Positions 35,101 to 42,229 of a stretch of 64,000 bases of DNA are shown here, piece after piece. Made by a program: the position numbers and the translations under genes. The stretch is from contig OW386287.2 of the NCBI GenBank assembly GCA_936432065.2, positions 76,883,804-76,947,803 of the forward strand. Reading direction: 5' to 3'. The notes under the pieces were generated by a model, which was given only the letters and a program-made list of their open reading frames with translations, made no database searches and had not been told where the DNA came from. Source of the DNA: Rutpela maculata. Lineage: Eukaryota > Arthropoda > Insecta > Coleoptera > Cerambycidae. Each line of letters starts with the position of its first letter. Position 1 is the stretch's first letter.

Positions 35101-35744
35101 TTACATGTTGCCCTACAATATTAAGTAACGATACAAATTACATCAAGGCAGAAAATATTGTCAAAAACTGCTTCTTACTTATAAAAATAAACTTCAGCAA
35201 AGGCACATACTAAACCCAAAAGGCATCTTATAAAATAAAACATAAGAAGAGGATTTGGTTGTAGTAACTTGTGGTAAATCCAGGCTGGAGCAGCATGAAC
35301 CATGAGATAAAAATAGGAACGAAGTCCATATTCTGGACTGTATTCCCACGTTTGCAATCCTTTGCCAAAAACTAAAACGGTAATAAATCAATCAGTAACC
35401 ATTTCAACATAACAGCAAAGCCCATACCAAGATAGTGCATTGGTTCCCAATAGTTAAACGTTTCATCACAATCTGATATGTGTGACCATATTGCAGCACA
35501 AAATCTGGCCGATAATAAAGTTTTGAAAGCTGTGTCTCCAGCGGGAAATAAGAGCCCTGAGTTATTTGTTTCTAATTTGCTGTAAAAATTTAAAATATAA
35601 AAAACTTACACAAACATAGCCTTACTTTTAGGTGTACCTGACTTGTGTCTTTACCGGCTTTTTATGCACCTCTTTTCGAGATTCTTTTCGCATGGGTTGA
35701 GGGGCATTTTGTCGTAACCTAAATGATAGCTGGCTTTTAGTCAT
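8190..35744 (-). CDS. ALG9: ALG9, dolichyl-P-mannose alpha-1,2-mannosyltransferase, seven exons
   Basis: This ER membrane enzyme (GT22, GT-C fold) adds the seventh and ninth mannoses from Dol-P-Man to the lipid-linked oligosaccharide in the ER lumen. The exons, in order, are 35744-35638, 35579-35428, 35371-35179, 35112-34913, 34854-34577, 34522-34368 and 8958-8190. Every junction is GT-AG and keeps phase, giving 1854 nt or 617 codons; family members are about 610 aa. The start is the ATG at 35744-35742, with a short basic cytosolic N-terminus. Diagnostic motifs are SDCDETFNYWEP (residues 71-82, with the acidic pair of the first luminal loop), LQTWEYSPEYGLRSY, STAFLPSSFAMY, GWPFSALLG, and HKEERFLFPIYPL across the last junction (from residue 358). 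The C-terminal luminal domain includes NVCIGKDWHRYPSSF and an SKCHFLLDLD block. The reading frame is intact, so the gene should work if the last intron is spliced. OSTC lies upstream, head to head. Confidence 0.95.
9667..9832. mobile_element. hAT MITE, 166 bp, with 8-bp target duplication
   Basis: It begins CAGGCCCCC and ends GGGGCCTG. It is flanked on both sides by the same 8 bases, ATTGCTAG (9659-9666 and 9833-9840). An 8-bp duplication with CAG...CTG termini is diagnostic of the hAT superfamily. The interior has no coding sequence. Confidence 0.85.
11661..11846 (-). pseudogene. Acidic C-terminal coding remnant in the foldback loop
   Basis: The minus strand is open for about 61 codons up to a TAA at 11663-11661. 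It is rich in Asp, Glu and Asn (a DINNDDDDND run, then RDETDSESDTGNQ) and ends in a basic KKKTRTEK tail that could be a nuclear localisation signal. No ATG begins it, so it would be the end of a longer protein. Its place between the long arms suggests a transposase or accessory protein of the parent element. I do not recognise the family. Confidence 0.35.
11944..12524. mobile_element. TTCCACATCCAG-family MITE, copy 1
   Basis: The terminus TACTTCCACATCCAG at 11964 faces CTGGATGTGGAAATAG at 12509-12524. The interior shares colinear words with two other copies in the window (38747-39748 and 45430-46137), such as the GGTGGATGAAGTAAAAAAA stretch and a region rich in GACAGAC. The shared sequence may start at GCTGCCCAAGGAATCAC, about 20 bp outside the visible inverted repeat. 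There is no coding content. It sits within the loop of the larger foldback. Confidence 0.7.
14304..14510 (+). mobile_element. tRNA-derived SINE with poly-A tail
   Basis: The 5' part folds like a tRNA. It has a box A-like element (GTGGCGCAGTGCTTAAGG) and a perfect box B (GGTTCGAATCC) at the expected spacing. A tRNA-unrelated body of about 130 bp follows and ends in A12 at 14499-14510. The tail and body make this a SINE and not a tRNA gene. No clear target duplication was found. Confidence 0.7.
14641..14854 (+). pseudogene. gag (ORF1) 3' remnant of the following LINE
   Basis: The reading frame ends at the TAG at 14852-14854 and encodes a classical zinc knuckle, CFKCGGEGHSTEQC (C-x2-C-x4-H-x4-C). 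A second Cys/His cluster follows (CINC ... DTQC). This is the C-terminal nucleic-acid-binding part of a LINE ORF1 protein. The N-terminal part is absent upstream, where a SINE and unrelated sequence lie, so the element is 5'-truncated. The preceding TTTGCAG also looks like a splice acceptor, but there is no evidence that it is used. Confidence 0.6.
14896..17697 (+). CDS. LINE ORF2: endonuclease-reverse transcriptase, intact, 933 aa
   Basis: This is the enzyme of a non-LTR retrotransposon, which nicks target DNA and reverse-transcribes its own RNA onto it. The N-terminal endonuclease/phosphatase-like domain shows SETRI, GDFNID and SDHSII. The RT domain shows PINIPLAIDKVIE, VFIDLRRAFETVD, GVPQGSVLGPLLFLVYINDI and the catalytic FADD. 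There is no RNase H domain, which points to the CR1/Jockey group. The ORF is uninterrupted, and 42 bp separate it from the gag remnant. The start is the first ATG after that stop, though the native start could differ. Because ORF1 is truncated, the element is probably not autonomous despite the intact ORF2. It lies in the ALG9 intron, antisense to that gene. Confidence 0.9.
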   Translation: MNCQSYLPHYDQVNNLISSNNPDIVLLSETRITNDISEREIYIENYQLYNEQSQSRYSGGVIAYIRCQYNCAVYLKEHVEKKWWIIIAKVTVGTYSIYIGVIYRSPSSSMVEFCDYLENILEREALMSRYFILTGDFNIDVKQNSFYARKIKTIIDRNQKTELVHFATRTTLHSSTTIDLVITNKEHYVSVRALDTRISDHSIIECKMEIGVQNRDRPLNKFRRKCGADQLDALQNELMKTDWNLNCSNVNRSYDAFVEICNNAIDITCPIEELKIAKNNKWYDNEVKILSKERDKNYKRFQYTKNKDDWIKYTTARNKLTNLLKKKKRLYYEEMIDRNKMDSKKMWKTLKDVLNDKPKTVIPKTMEFPDGSITNDEEKARMFNRYYVESIREIIESIQGDNMDRNIISYTEHKLDKFHMLTMHELSEIINELKYTSCADEYLNINILKNIAEVCGHVILDIVNTSMGYGVVPDNLKMTTILPIPKMNNTNKVEEFRPINIPLAIDKVIERAVYNQVASYFEVNKLLYNMQSGFRASHSCETALQAVITSWKEAIDDGQIVVAVFIDLRRAFETVDREILLEKLIAYGVTDKVLKWFQSFLEDRKQKVKVNDVVSSEIINNYGVPQGSVLGPLLFLVYINDIYRILKHSKIYLFADDALLSLQGTEYLNIIEKMIEDLARLEHYLCTNKLKININKCKSMVIGNKNKIKNINIDGGVIIINNEVIEFVPEFKYLGVIIDCSLSFTSHVDYLIKKVSKKRYFLSRISKDLSLYARKTVYNSIILPHFMYCATILFSVNITKLNELQIEQNKCLRVILRCNRYTPISVMYDTLRLNNLKTISYVQCMVFVYKMIHKLVPDYLSGTIRFVSELHDYDTRQKKDLYVVPVRTLSAQKSITNGAMIDFNKLPKYITDCDTLNKFKTALYKFISYSDIN
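17698..17846 (+). repeat. LINE 3' UTR and (TTA)n tail
   Basis: A short 3' UTR with AATAAA at 17804-17809 is followed by a TTA-repeat tail (17814-17846) in place of poly-A. Short microsatellite tails of this kind are usual for CR1-like elements. The sequence beyond 17850 is unrelated. Confidence 0.7.
17850..19160. other. No gene; degenerate GGATAT/TGTCC-rich repeat
   Basis: There is no coding region. Words such as ACTGGATAT, ATGTCC and GGATATCC recur at 18930-19140. They also occur at 13780-14000 and 17908-17930, on both sides of the LINE and SINE. This suggests that one older repeat was interrupted by these insertions. Confidence 0.45.
19560..19676 (+). pseudogene. hAT transposase C-terminal dimerisation relic
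   Basis: The plus strand reads CETGFSKLIIIKNRLIRS followed by SMTQENLEAF. This matches the hAT C-terminal dimerisation block (ERxFSxLKxIKxxLRSxMxQxRL). A TAG at 19674-19676 ends it. The catalytic domain is missing. A G/C-rich terminus-like stretch at about 19168-19220 may be the left end of the parent element. Confidence 0.65.
19861..20044. mobile_element. MITE, 184 bp, ACCGTGCGTGTA termini
   Basis: The ends are perfect inverted copies, with ATACCGTGCGTGTA facing TACACGCACGGTAT. They are flanked by T/A consistent with a TA target. The interior is GC-richer than the surroundings and has no ORF. Confidence 0.7.
20077..21978. mobile_element. 1.9-kb inverted-repeat DNA element, non-coding
   Basis: The left end TTAGTACAGTAAGTGAAGC is matched in inverse at the right end (21960-21978). 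The similarity continues inward for about 70 bp through a shared CCCAAAAACGATG word. The interior is AT-rich, has no transposase reading frame and contains a three-unit tandem repeat. It is probably a non-autonomous DNA transposon. The superfamily was not identified. Confidence 0.65.
21455..21845. repeat. Three tandem units of about 130 bp
   Basis: Three consecutive diverged units each contain, in order, GACCT, a TAAGTATATGGATTT-like word, TTATTTGTAAAATTAGAAG, ATTAATTTTTCAGT, and AAGGGTGGTTT followed by an AACCCTCAATATTTT-like word. They start near 21460, 21605 and 21742. The repeat lies inside the inverted-repeat element. Confidence 0.6.
21979..23992. other. No gene seen
   Basis: No coding region can be supported. 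A pure A run of about 25 bases lies near 23720-23745. The rest is AT-rich, with small G/C-richer islands near 22800-22920 that I could not classify. Confidence 0.5.
23993..24232 (+). repeat. Possible LTR with adjacent primer-binding site
   Basis: A stretch bounded by TGTTAGTG and CCACAACA is followed after about 15 bp by TGGCGCCCAA, which resembles a Lys-tRNA primer-binding site of LTR retroelements. No gag or pol follows. The gap between LTR end and primer site is longer than usual. This is a weak call. Confidence 0.25.
24526..24772. mobile_element. hAT MITE, 247 bp, with 8-bp target duplication
   Basis: The termini are CAGGGCCGGATTA and TAATCCGGCCCTG. The flanking 8 bp TCTGTAGA are identical (24518-24525 and 24773-24780). 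The interior carries a 32-bp unit duplicated in tandem at about 24697-24760, itself built around the inverted word AATTAGGCTACAGCCTAATT. Confidence 0.9.
25093..25369. mobile_element. hAT MITE, 277 bp, with 8-bp target duplication
   Basis: The termini CAGGGCCGCGTCTA and TAGAAGCGGCACTG are imperfect inverse copies. ATGAAAAA flanks both sides (25085-25092 and 25370-25377). The interior is non-coding and has long T and A tracts. Confidence 0.85.
25370..27079. other. No gene; contains a dispersed repeat
   Basis: The stretch 25704-25830 is shared in direct orientation with 59146-59275, including CTACAACTTATCCTGATTAC and a following CAGTGACTCAAA. Nothing else here could be identified. Confidence 0.5.
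27080..27227. mobile_element. Hairpin MITE, 148 bp
   Basis: AGGTAAATTCGGGTTCTGAA at the left faces TTCAGAACCCGAATTTACCT at the right. Complementarity continues inward through a GAACTGTCAGGA word and GCGCAGTT, so the arms are about 65 bp with a short loop. It lies in the ALG9 intron. Confidence 0.7.
27706..27737 (+). promoter_or_regulatory. Putative internal LINE promoter with downstream element
   Basis: If the target duplication sets position +1 at 27706, then AGACA falls exactly at +28 to +32 and fits the insect downstream promoter element consensus RGWYV. I-factor and jockey-type LINEs are known to use internal, TATA-less promoters of this kind. The function is inferred. Confidence 0.45.
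27936..29225 (+). CDS. LINE ORF1 (gag-like nucleic-acid-binding protein), 429 aa
   Basis: ORF1 of the I-group element makes the RNA-binding protein that coats the retrotransposon RNA. From about residue 206 it carries three Cys/His knuckles: CFKCLRYGHTINLC, CKFCSGEHDENNC and CVFCKSEEHSSVDKKC. A low-complexity Ser/Asn-rich tail follows. The N-terminal half is polar and lysine-rich and resembles the RRM-like region seen in related gag proteins. The frame is intact. Its stop overlaps the ORF2 start by one base (TAATG at 29223-29227), an arrangement that suggests reinitiation or coupled translation of ORF2. Confidence 0.9.
   Translation: MDSEPPDKPPDIQSLQKSNDNSAKTNTNNIDFQNKYRPCDTNPYFVYVEHKDKNIGRLFPIRVGHYLFSNEQFKNSIEDIKSVGLNRVKVIFKSYKAANALVNHEIMTSNDLIAYIPKFFTQKKGVIRMVDTYFTEEYLIDNIVSDVPVVEVKRMLKKITEQDGNTKLVKRQVVIVTFLGNSIPKSVKINLVNFPVEPYIYPVVQCFKCLRYGHTINLCKSNKRCKFCSGEHDENNCDVDSVYCVFCKSEEHSSVDKKCPVYLKQQNIKRTMASQNISFKEAETIVNNPSYAKVTTNNRFSLLADQNNFPSLPNSSQTISGTHSDITRRSIRNTQHLPVKRKANKPLERSNVAPPMRASTSNSNNRSQCVLPNPYREEFLAYRETLVEEISSFINNLIVSLVPGSESTIVSELNVKESLSNLFTHPNLT
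29225..32955 (+). pseudogene. LINE ORF2: endonuclease, RT and RNase H, broken by one stop and one frameshift
   Basis: The N-terminal endonuclease has LQWNARSL, ICETWL, GGDFNSHHG and SDHLPI. The RT has PISLMSCITKIFE, LFVDIKGAYDSV, GLPQGSALSPTLFNIY and YADDLAIY. The RNase H has FFTDGSKTSEGTGCAF, YSAEAFAI, SDSKSVL and WVKGHTNIIGN...DNLAKQA. A C-terminal CxC...H...C cluster is near 32740-32810. An RNase H after the RT together with a three-knuckle gag points to the I group. The coding is broken twice: a TGA at 30761-30763, early in the RT, and a frameshift between about 31900 and 31918, before the RNase H. All visible catalytic residues are otherwise kept, so inactivation looks recent. Confidence 0.9.
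33428..34215. mobile_element. Foldback element in the ALG9 intron
   Basis: The outer words AGTTTTCCGG and TATTAGCGTAATAAC near 33430-33470 are faced in inverse by GGTGATTACGCTATTACG and CCGAAAACTG near 34158-34205. An inner pair near 33765-33800 and 34105-34145 (AAATGGACCCGTTTAGT and ACTAAACGGGTCCATT) shows that the fold continues inward. There is no coding content. Confidence 0.55.
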
Positions 35745-36084
35745 AATTTCAGTTACTGTTAATTATTGTCACCAAATAAACACCATTTTTTGACTTCCAC
35801 ATTGTTTAGGAATATTACAAAACCAAAGAGGATTAGATAGAGTGGTAGATGCTCGAATAGAAGATAGCGTATAGAGGCAGCAGTTCCATCTATCGAGTTG
35901 GATCTGAAAACACTCGAATACATACATCGTTTGACTATACCGTATGAAATTTTTACTACAGACATTTCATTTATTCTGATATTAGTGCTTTTTGTGAACA
36001 TAATATCGTACACAATGTTTTTACCGTGTTGTTAATTGTAGAAGTATGGCATTCTAAGGCAATATCAGTTTTTATAAAATAAGT

Positions 36085-36190
36085 CATAGGAAGAGAACTA
36101 CCGGAGACGACACTTAAGGCTTCCTGTCAAAATTCCTTTGACGCCGTTTTGTTGTAGGTACATCCGTCAGTTCATTTATTAAACAATCCA
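36085..36190. repeat. Fragment of the CACAG-family element A
   Basis: This stretch matches, in reverse, the right end of the element at 51770-52664. Shared words are AGAGAACTACC, CGACACTT, CAAAATTCC, CATCCGTCAGTTCATTTATT and the intervening TTTTGTTGT. Only the end is present. It lies about 350 bp upstream of the ALG9 start codon. Confidence 0.6.
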
Positions 36191-36292
36191 AACCACTTGA
36201 CTTTTATCATGGCGTTGTGGGCAAAGATCCGGCAAACGTTTGTTCTCATTCTCAGATAAACAAAGAAATATATCTTTGTTTATCAGAGTTCT

Positions 36293-36489
36293 CATTCGTT
36301 AAACGTTTGTTAAAGAGTTTGTTTTTCGGTTGCCTTGGCTACATTTCCGCGAGATTGCCTAATTAGGCAATCTAACAACCTGTCAAATAATGTTGGCAAT
36401 ATGGCGTCGTGGGCAAACATGAGGTTTATTTTAATTAACTCGCGGAAACGTAGCCAAGGCAACCGAAAAACAAATAAACGTTTAACGAA
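36293..36489. mobile_element. Foldback MITE between ALG9 and OSTC
   Basis: CGTTAAACGTTTGTT and GTTTTTCGGTTGCCTTGGCT on the left are faced in inverse by AGCCAAGGCAACCGAAAAAC and AAACGTTTAACG on the right. The arms are about 55 bp and surround a non-coding centre. A smaller hairpin built from TAAACAAAGA words lies just left of it (36250-36285). Confidence 0.65.
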
Positions 36490-37553
36490 TGGAAACAAAC
36501 GTCACGTGGTTTGAATTGCTTAATTGAGTGGCTTTGTTGATATTAAAATCATTAATCGCAGTGATTTTAGTTCTTTCATCACTGTTGTTATAGGTGATTT
36601 CTTCATCATCATGATTTAATCACCGGCAGTGAAATATCGCTAATGGAGTCGTCACCGTTTTCTCAATTTTCATGAGTTAAGCCAAACCCATGAAGAGTTT
36701 AGTTATGGCTCAGTTAATCCCCAGAAGATTGAAGACTGATGTTAAAGTACTCACATACAGAGGTAAGAAATGTATCTCACAAATCTGGCCAGTTCTGTTG
36801 GCCAACAGAGAATAGGTCCATTCCGTTACACAAGTAGTGTGACACTAATTTTGAGTGACAGAGATGGCATCAATAATAAGTTAAAGAGAGACAAAATTAC
36901 ACTAGTGACTAGTACTAGTGCAGCTCAGTGCCACACTTTTAGTGTAAAGGAATAGACCTAATTTGTTAGCTATTCTGTATTCTGTACAGTGTTGCCGATT
37001 TGCAAGTAATTGCTTACATTTGTAAGTATTTTGAATGCTCGTAAGCAGCAATGGCTGCTTTAGGAGTATTTTATTATTTATATCCTTATGACATTTATTT
37101 TTGGGGTCCCATATTGTAGGTTCCCCCTGATACAGTTCTAAAAACTGAAAAGTGTTTTCATTATTCCAAGCCATTTTAAAACGCGATACGTACGCACGCA
37201 CCTGTATTTATGCACTGACATTACACCAACGTGTGGACGGAAATTCGTATCTGACTCAAGCTCCTCCCAAAATCTCTTTGATTTGTGTACTATTTACAGA
37301 CATCGAGGCGATCACAGGCAAACTTGGCCCATTCGCGGCCAATCGAGACAAACTTCCCGTCCACACGTTGGCTGTGGCTTGCCAAAATTGGCCCAACGTG
37401 TAGCGCTAGCATAAGGATTTTGGCGTTCAAGAGTAAGCACTTTGAAAATTAAGGATTGGCAACACTGATTCTGTAGCAGAATTCTGTGTCCACTGCCTGG
37501 TGTCTGTCAAATAATCAACCTTTAAATTGTTGAAGTGTTAAAAAGATTTAATA

Positions 37554-38116
37554 ATGGAGCAATTTTTTACATTGCCATTTGCAATATTAGAGGTGCCTCA
37601 TATGAAGATTAAAAGACCTTCATGGTTAAGACAGCCATCTGCCATGGCTATGTTTTCAGTAGTACTTGCTTCCTACTTTTTGGTTACTGGAGGTGTGTAG
37701 TGTTTAAACTTTTTTCTCTTTGATTCAATAAGTGTAAGGCTTTTTTAGGTATAATATATGACGTAATTGTTGAGCCACCCAGTGTAGGATCCACAACAGA
37801 TGAACATGGTCATTCGAGACCGGTATGTTTTTCTAAAATTATATAAATACTCTTCTGAAGTTTTTTTATATATTTTTAGGTTGCGTTCATGCCATATAGA
37901 GTGAATGGACAATATATAATGGAAGGACTAGCATCCAGTTTCTTATTTTCAATGGGTGGATTAGGATTTATAGTTTTGGATCACATTCATACTACTACAA
38001 CTCCAAAACTCAATAGGCTGCTTATAACAGCTGTTGGCTTCATATGTGTTCTAGTCTCGTTCTTTACAACTTGGATCTTTATGAGAATGAAGTTACCAGG
38101 TTATCTTCAATCGTAA
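37554..38116 (+). CDS. OSTC: OSTC, oligosaccharyltransferase complex subunit, three exons
   Basis: OSTC is a small ER membrane subunit of the STT3A-type oligosaccharyltransferase, which links the complex to the translocon for co-translational N-glycosylation. The exons are 37554-37692, 37749-37822 and 37880-38116, with GT-AG introns of 56 and 57 bp. The product is 149 aa, the same as the human protein. The start at 37554 gives the conserved N-terminus (LPFAILEVPHMKIKRPSWL). Motifs along the chain are YFLVTGGIIYDVIVEPPSVG, the HGHSRPVAFMPYRVNGQYIM stretch, EGLASSFLFSMGGLGFI and a final TWIFMRMKLPGYL. Three or four hydrophobic membrane segments are evident. It is head to head with ALG9, whose product makes the oligosaccharide donor for the same complex. 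The reading frame is complete and should be functional. Confidence 0.97.
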
Positions 38117-38148
38117 ATTATAAATTTTTTTATCATCCATGTTACTGA

Positions 38149-38154
38149 AATAAA
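38149..38154 (+). terminator. OSTC polyadenylation signal
   Basis: AATAAA lies 33 bp after the OSTC stop codon and is followed by T-rich sequence. This is a normal position for the cleavage signal of a short 3' UTR. Confidence 0.6.
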
Positions 38155-38746
38155 TTATTTTTAGTAGCTATTTTGAATCTATTGATAAACTTATCCTCAT
38201 TTTTTTTTATAACAAAGAACTTGTAGAAAAACCTCTTGAGAGAAAGCAAATTGATAATGTATATTTTAGGGTAAAGGAAATTCTTTACTTATGAATAGGT
38301 ACACTGAATTTGACATTATTTAAGAATCATAACACCCCAAATCATTTTAAAATCAATAATATAATAATTTACTGATACGAAAATAGACAATTTCATAAAC
38401 ACGCTTTTTTTAGCTACAAATTATTTGACTCCTGGTGGGGGCTGGAACTTTCGGTGCGACCCTGCCTCTGAAGCAGTTTCCACAAACACCAAAACACTTG
38501 AACACTATCATTCGACGCACGTTTTGCCAACCACGTAGGCATTTTTTGACGATGGTTAAAACTGTCAACATTGACTGATAGTGTTGAAGTGTTTTGATGT
38601 TTGTGGTATTTGCTTCGGAAGAAAATTGTTTGTGATGGCATATAATGGGTTAGAAATCTGAGTTTTCAGCTAAAACATTGAAATTCTGTGAATTAGTTAT
38701 TCTTAAAGACTCATAAGAAAATTAGAGAAATTAGGGGTGTTTTAAA

Positions 38747-39748
38747 AATTTTGTATGTGGAAATAATTGCTTATGGAACTTTAATAATATATTTGAAATC
38801 GTCTACCCCAAAAACGATATCCCACATAGTGGGGTGGGGGTGGATGAAGTAAAAAAATATTTTGAGGTCTTTGGTTCTTGTGCACACACTAAATCACAAT
38901 TTTTTTTCACTTCTTTAACCCTTTCACTGCTCAAAGCGTGTATATGCGCGAAAAATAAATGGGCCCACTGTGCTCCAAGCGCGTTAACTCGCCTGTCATT
39001 TTTAAATTGGTTCAGACTGCTCAAAGCGATTTAACACGCGTATATGTACTATTAATACATTTTTATATACTTACACAAGTTTCTGTTGTACCTTAATGGT
39101 TTTGATAACAATGTTGTTTTGTTTTTATGTTTATGTTTACTTGTACTGTTTTTAACCATTTTTTAAAAATAAATTATTATTATTGAAACTAGAGCACTTG
39201 GTTTTTGTTTTTCTTTCAATTTTATATATAATAATAGACTATGCATACAATAAACCAAATCAAATAGTAACGTAATATCGGATCTGCGTGCTCCAAGCGC
39301 GTATACTCGCAAGCGGTCAATTTATTGTGCACTACACGAGAATTACGTGAAACCGCGCTGCGCAGCGGAAGGGTTAAATAATGGGGAAAAATGCCAAAAA
39401 ATTTTTTGAGACCTTAGCTTCCCTTGTATATACTAAATGCCAATTTTATGGACCCTTATCTGCTTGATTTATAATTTACCCCCATTTACCCCAACTCTTC
39501 GACGGAATAAGATGAAAATATAATCTACTTCCAAATCCCGTTAAAGTACATATATGTACCAAATTTCAAGTCAATATCTTCAACGGTTCCAGAATAATCG
39601 TGCGCGCAAAAAAAGTTACAGACAGACAGAAATTTTTTTTCGCTCAAACTTAAAATCTCGACGTTTCATGACATTCTAAGGCTATTTGAACAATAAAAAT
39701 TCTCAAAATTTTTTTGTCGTTACTATACTTCCACTGGATGTGGAAGTA
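38747..39748. mobile_element. TTCCACATCCAG-family MITE, copy 2, interrupted
   Basis: It is colinear with copy 3 (reversed) from TTTTGTATGTG to the right terminus CTTCCACTGGATGTGGAAGTA. The left terminus is lost. It is split by the TTAA-flanked element at 38919-39373. Without that insert it would be about 540 bp. Confidence 0.65.
38919..39373. mobile_element. piggyBac-like MITE with TTAA duplication
   Basis: It starts CCCTTTCACTGC, ends GCAGCGGAAGGG, and is flanked on both sides by TTAA (38915-38918 and 39374-39377). CCC...GGG ends with a TTAA target are the hallmark of piggyBac elements. The 455 bp have no transposase. It interrupts a copy of another MITE family, so it is the younger insertion. 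Confidence 0.8.
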
Positions 39749-40312
39749 AAAAATTAAGTACATACATGGGAAAATTATAAAAATCCATCATAATTCGCCA
39801 GTTTTGCTAGTCTTTGCATTGGTGCTTTATTTGTGCCAGATTGGGTCAATTTTTCATAAAAGTTTCAAAACATCACACTTTTAGCTTCTCAGATGATAAC
39901 GGTCTCAAAATCATCATTAGTAGATGAAGAGGAGATCTTGCGACACAGGTTTGAAACCAAAACAGAATGCAGATTGCACTGAATGCTCCAATACAAGTTA
40001 AAATATTTACAAAAACATTGCCATTTTCTTTTATATTCTTGGTTATTTCGGAAATATTAAACTAAAAATTACGTGTAGTGCAAATCCCTTGTACCTGGAA
40101 GAGACCTTGTACACGAAGAGGCAAGACCACGGTCACGCCCAATATCCAAGTATACTGGCATTAATTTCTTCAAAAGAGTTCCCATTGTCGTGACCGGTGA
40201 TTAGACCTAGGATTATAAGGTGATAGTCAAGTGTGTCATATCAAAAGCTACTTCGTACTTTGCAAATTTATGTGGATCAACATTTTTAATGAAACAATAA
40301 ATAAAACGATAA

Positions 40313-41213
40313 AACGTGAACGATATAGCTTCTGTAATAAAAAATAGTGATTTCTTAATGTTTGCAGATGACTTAAAAGTGTTCAGAGCAATCGAAAATC
40401 CTTCTGATGCTGCATTGTTGCAAAGTGATTTGGATGGTTTGTCCCGTTGGTGTGACATTAATGTCCTGCACTTAAATGTGAATAAATGTTACAAGATTAC
40501 ATTTGCAAGAATAAACTCACCTTACATTTATCCTTACGAGATTAATAATGAAGTGTTGCGCGAAACTAATCATGTAAAAGATCTGGGAATTAATCTTGAC
40601 AATAAATTGTCCTATAACATTCATATACATGAAATAATATCAAAGTCATTGAAAATGTTGGGGTTCATTCAAAGATCTGGATCAGATTTTTCCGTCGACA
40701 GTCTAAAATTATTATACTGCTCATTGGTACGTTCAATATTAGAATATTGCTCTATAATCTGGTGTCCCAGTTATAATATCCACATTAACAATATTGAAGC
40801 TGTCCAAAAGAGATTTCTAAGATTCTGTGCATTTAAGATGGGATACTTGAGATGAATATGATTATAATGATATTCTTGCTAGGCTTAATATTAATACATT
40901 GGAACATAGAAGGTTAGAGGCTGATATGCAGAAGAAATCGATTTTCTGAGGTTTTTTATGTACCATTTCATCACACTAACTATGGACAAAATGAGACACT
41001 GACCAGGATTTTGAGAACTGCTAATTCAATTCAAAATAATGTTGAACTTTTTGGATCTTCAGCTTTGTCTTTTAAGAAGTCCATTAAACAATTATAGCTA
41101 GTTGTAATATTTGTACAATCTATGTTGTGTATATGTAGTATTCTTTAAGTAAGAAATATTTTATATTCTTGTAAAAAGGGCTTGTCCCGTGTATGAATAA
41201 ATAAATAAAAAAA
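40313..41213 (+). pseudogene. 5'-truncated CR1/Jockey-group LINE, RT fragment
   Basis: The reading frame 40316-40855 starts inside the RT (VNDIASVIKNSDFLMFADDL), so the catalytic FADD is present. It continues through the thumb (LQSDLDGLSRWCDIN, NVNKCYKITF) to LVRSILEYCSIIWCP. Beyond 40855 the protein is readable only with stops. The 3' end is an AATA-repeat tail at 41195-41213. This is a typical dead-on-arrival LINE insertion. Confidence 0.8.
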
Positions 41214-41820
41214 GAAGTTACGTGCTGGGTTGTTACTAATTATGGCATTTAGCTCTTTTTTTCAGGCTCAAACTCAGTTATGCAGGCATTGCAACTACAG
41301 TAAGCTTATTGTGCATAAAGTATCTAGTCAGTTTAAAATGAAATTATTCAAATTTTACTTGTAGATTTTGCATAAATTAAAATCATTTTATTTTTCTCAG
41401 ACTTATCACCATGTTTGAATGAGAAACTAGATCAATTTAAAAATGACATTGGATTTTTTTTTATATTTTTATATATGTTTGTAAGTGTCTATAATTCTGT
41501 ATTCAACACTGCCATATTATACGAACTGAACATTATCATGCAGAGATAAATTAAAATGTCCGCAATTTATTGTTATGCCCCTAATAGAGGAAAACGGAGA
41601 CTATTTGTATTTAAGTACACAGGGTATTTCAGTTAAAAGTCCCTGGGCCATTATCTTGAAAACTAATTAAGATATTTGAAATTTGTGAATGGTGTATGAT
41701 TGGTACCAAAAAAGACAGTAAATAATTGCAGTTAGAATTTTACCTTCGCAATACACAGAGATGGCGCTGCGGAGGTAAATTATCTTTCGATGGCTGGAAC
41801 CTTTAAACACGATTCGTATG

Positions 41821-42229
41821 ACTATGAATAATTTTGATTATATAGAAATGTTATAAAAGCTGTCAATTTTAAAAAAATTTTGTTAATAATTTTAGAACAT
41901 CGGTTATTTAGAACTTTTGTCTTACTAAATACGATACTTCGTATATTATTATCACATATTTTGAAAATTTTTATAATCTGTAATTTTCAATAATTTTTCC
42001 AATACAGTAACTTGAAATTAATAAGAATTTTCAAAATGTGTAACTACATAGGGAGTATTTGACTTAATAAGACAAAAATTCTAAATAACCGATGTTCTAA
42101 AATTATTAACAAAAAAGTTACAGGAGTTTTCAGAATTTACACGTATGAAAAAAATGAAGAAAAAATATCATGTAGCTCCAAGACTGCTGATATCTACAAA
42201 ATTTTCCATATAATCAAAACTATTCATAA
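41821..42229. repeat. Nested hairpin repeat, about 400 bp
   Basis: Left-side words ATGAATAATTTTGATTATAT and AATTTTAGAACATCGGTTAT are faced in inverse by ATATAATCAAAACTATTCAT and ATAACCGATGTTCTAAAATT. The element is AT-rich and non-coding. Confidence 0.65.

Larger units (their letters stand above)
35745..37553. promoter_or_regulatory. ALG9/OSTC head-to-head intergenic region
   Basis: The 1.8 kb between the two start codons must hold both promoters, unless a 5' non-coding exon lies elsewhere. No TATA box could be placed with confidence. It holds a fragment of a CACAG-family element (36085-36190) and a foldback (36293-36489). TGGCGNNGTGGGCAAA words recur near 36210 and 36400. Confidence 0.5.

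Noticed and set aside
34559..35391. Several small membrane-protein genes on the minus strand
   Set aside because: They are consecutive ALG9 exons joined by 54-66 bp GT-AG introns.
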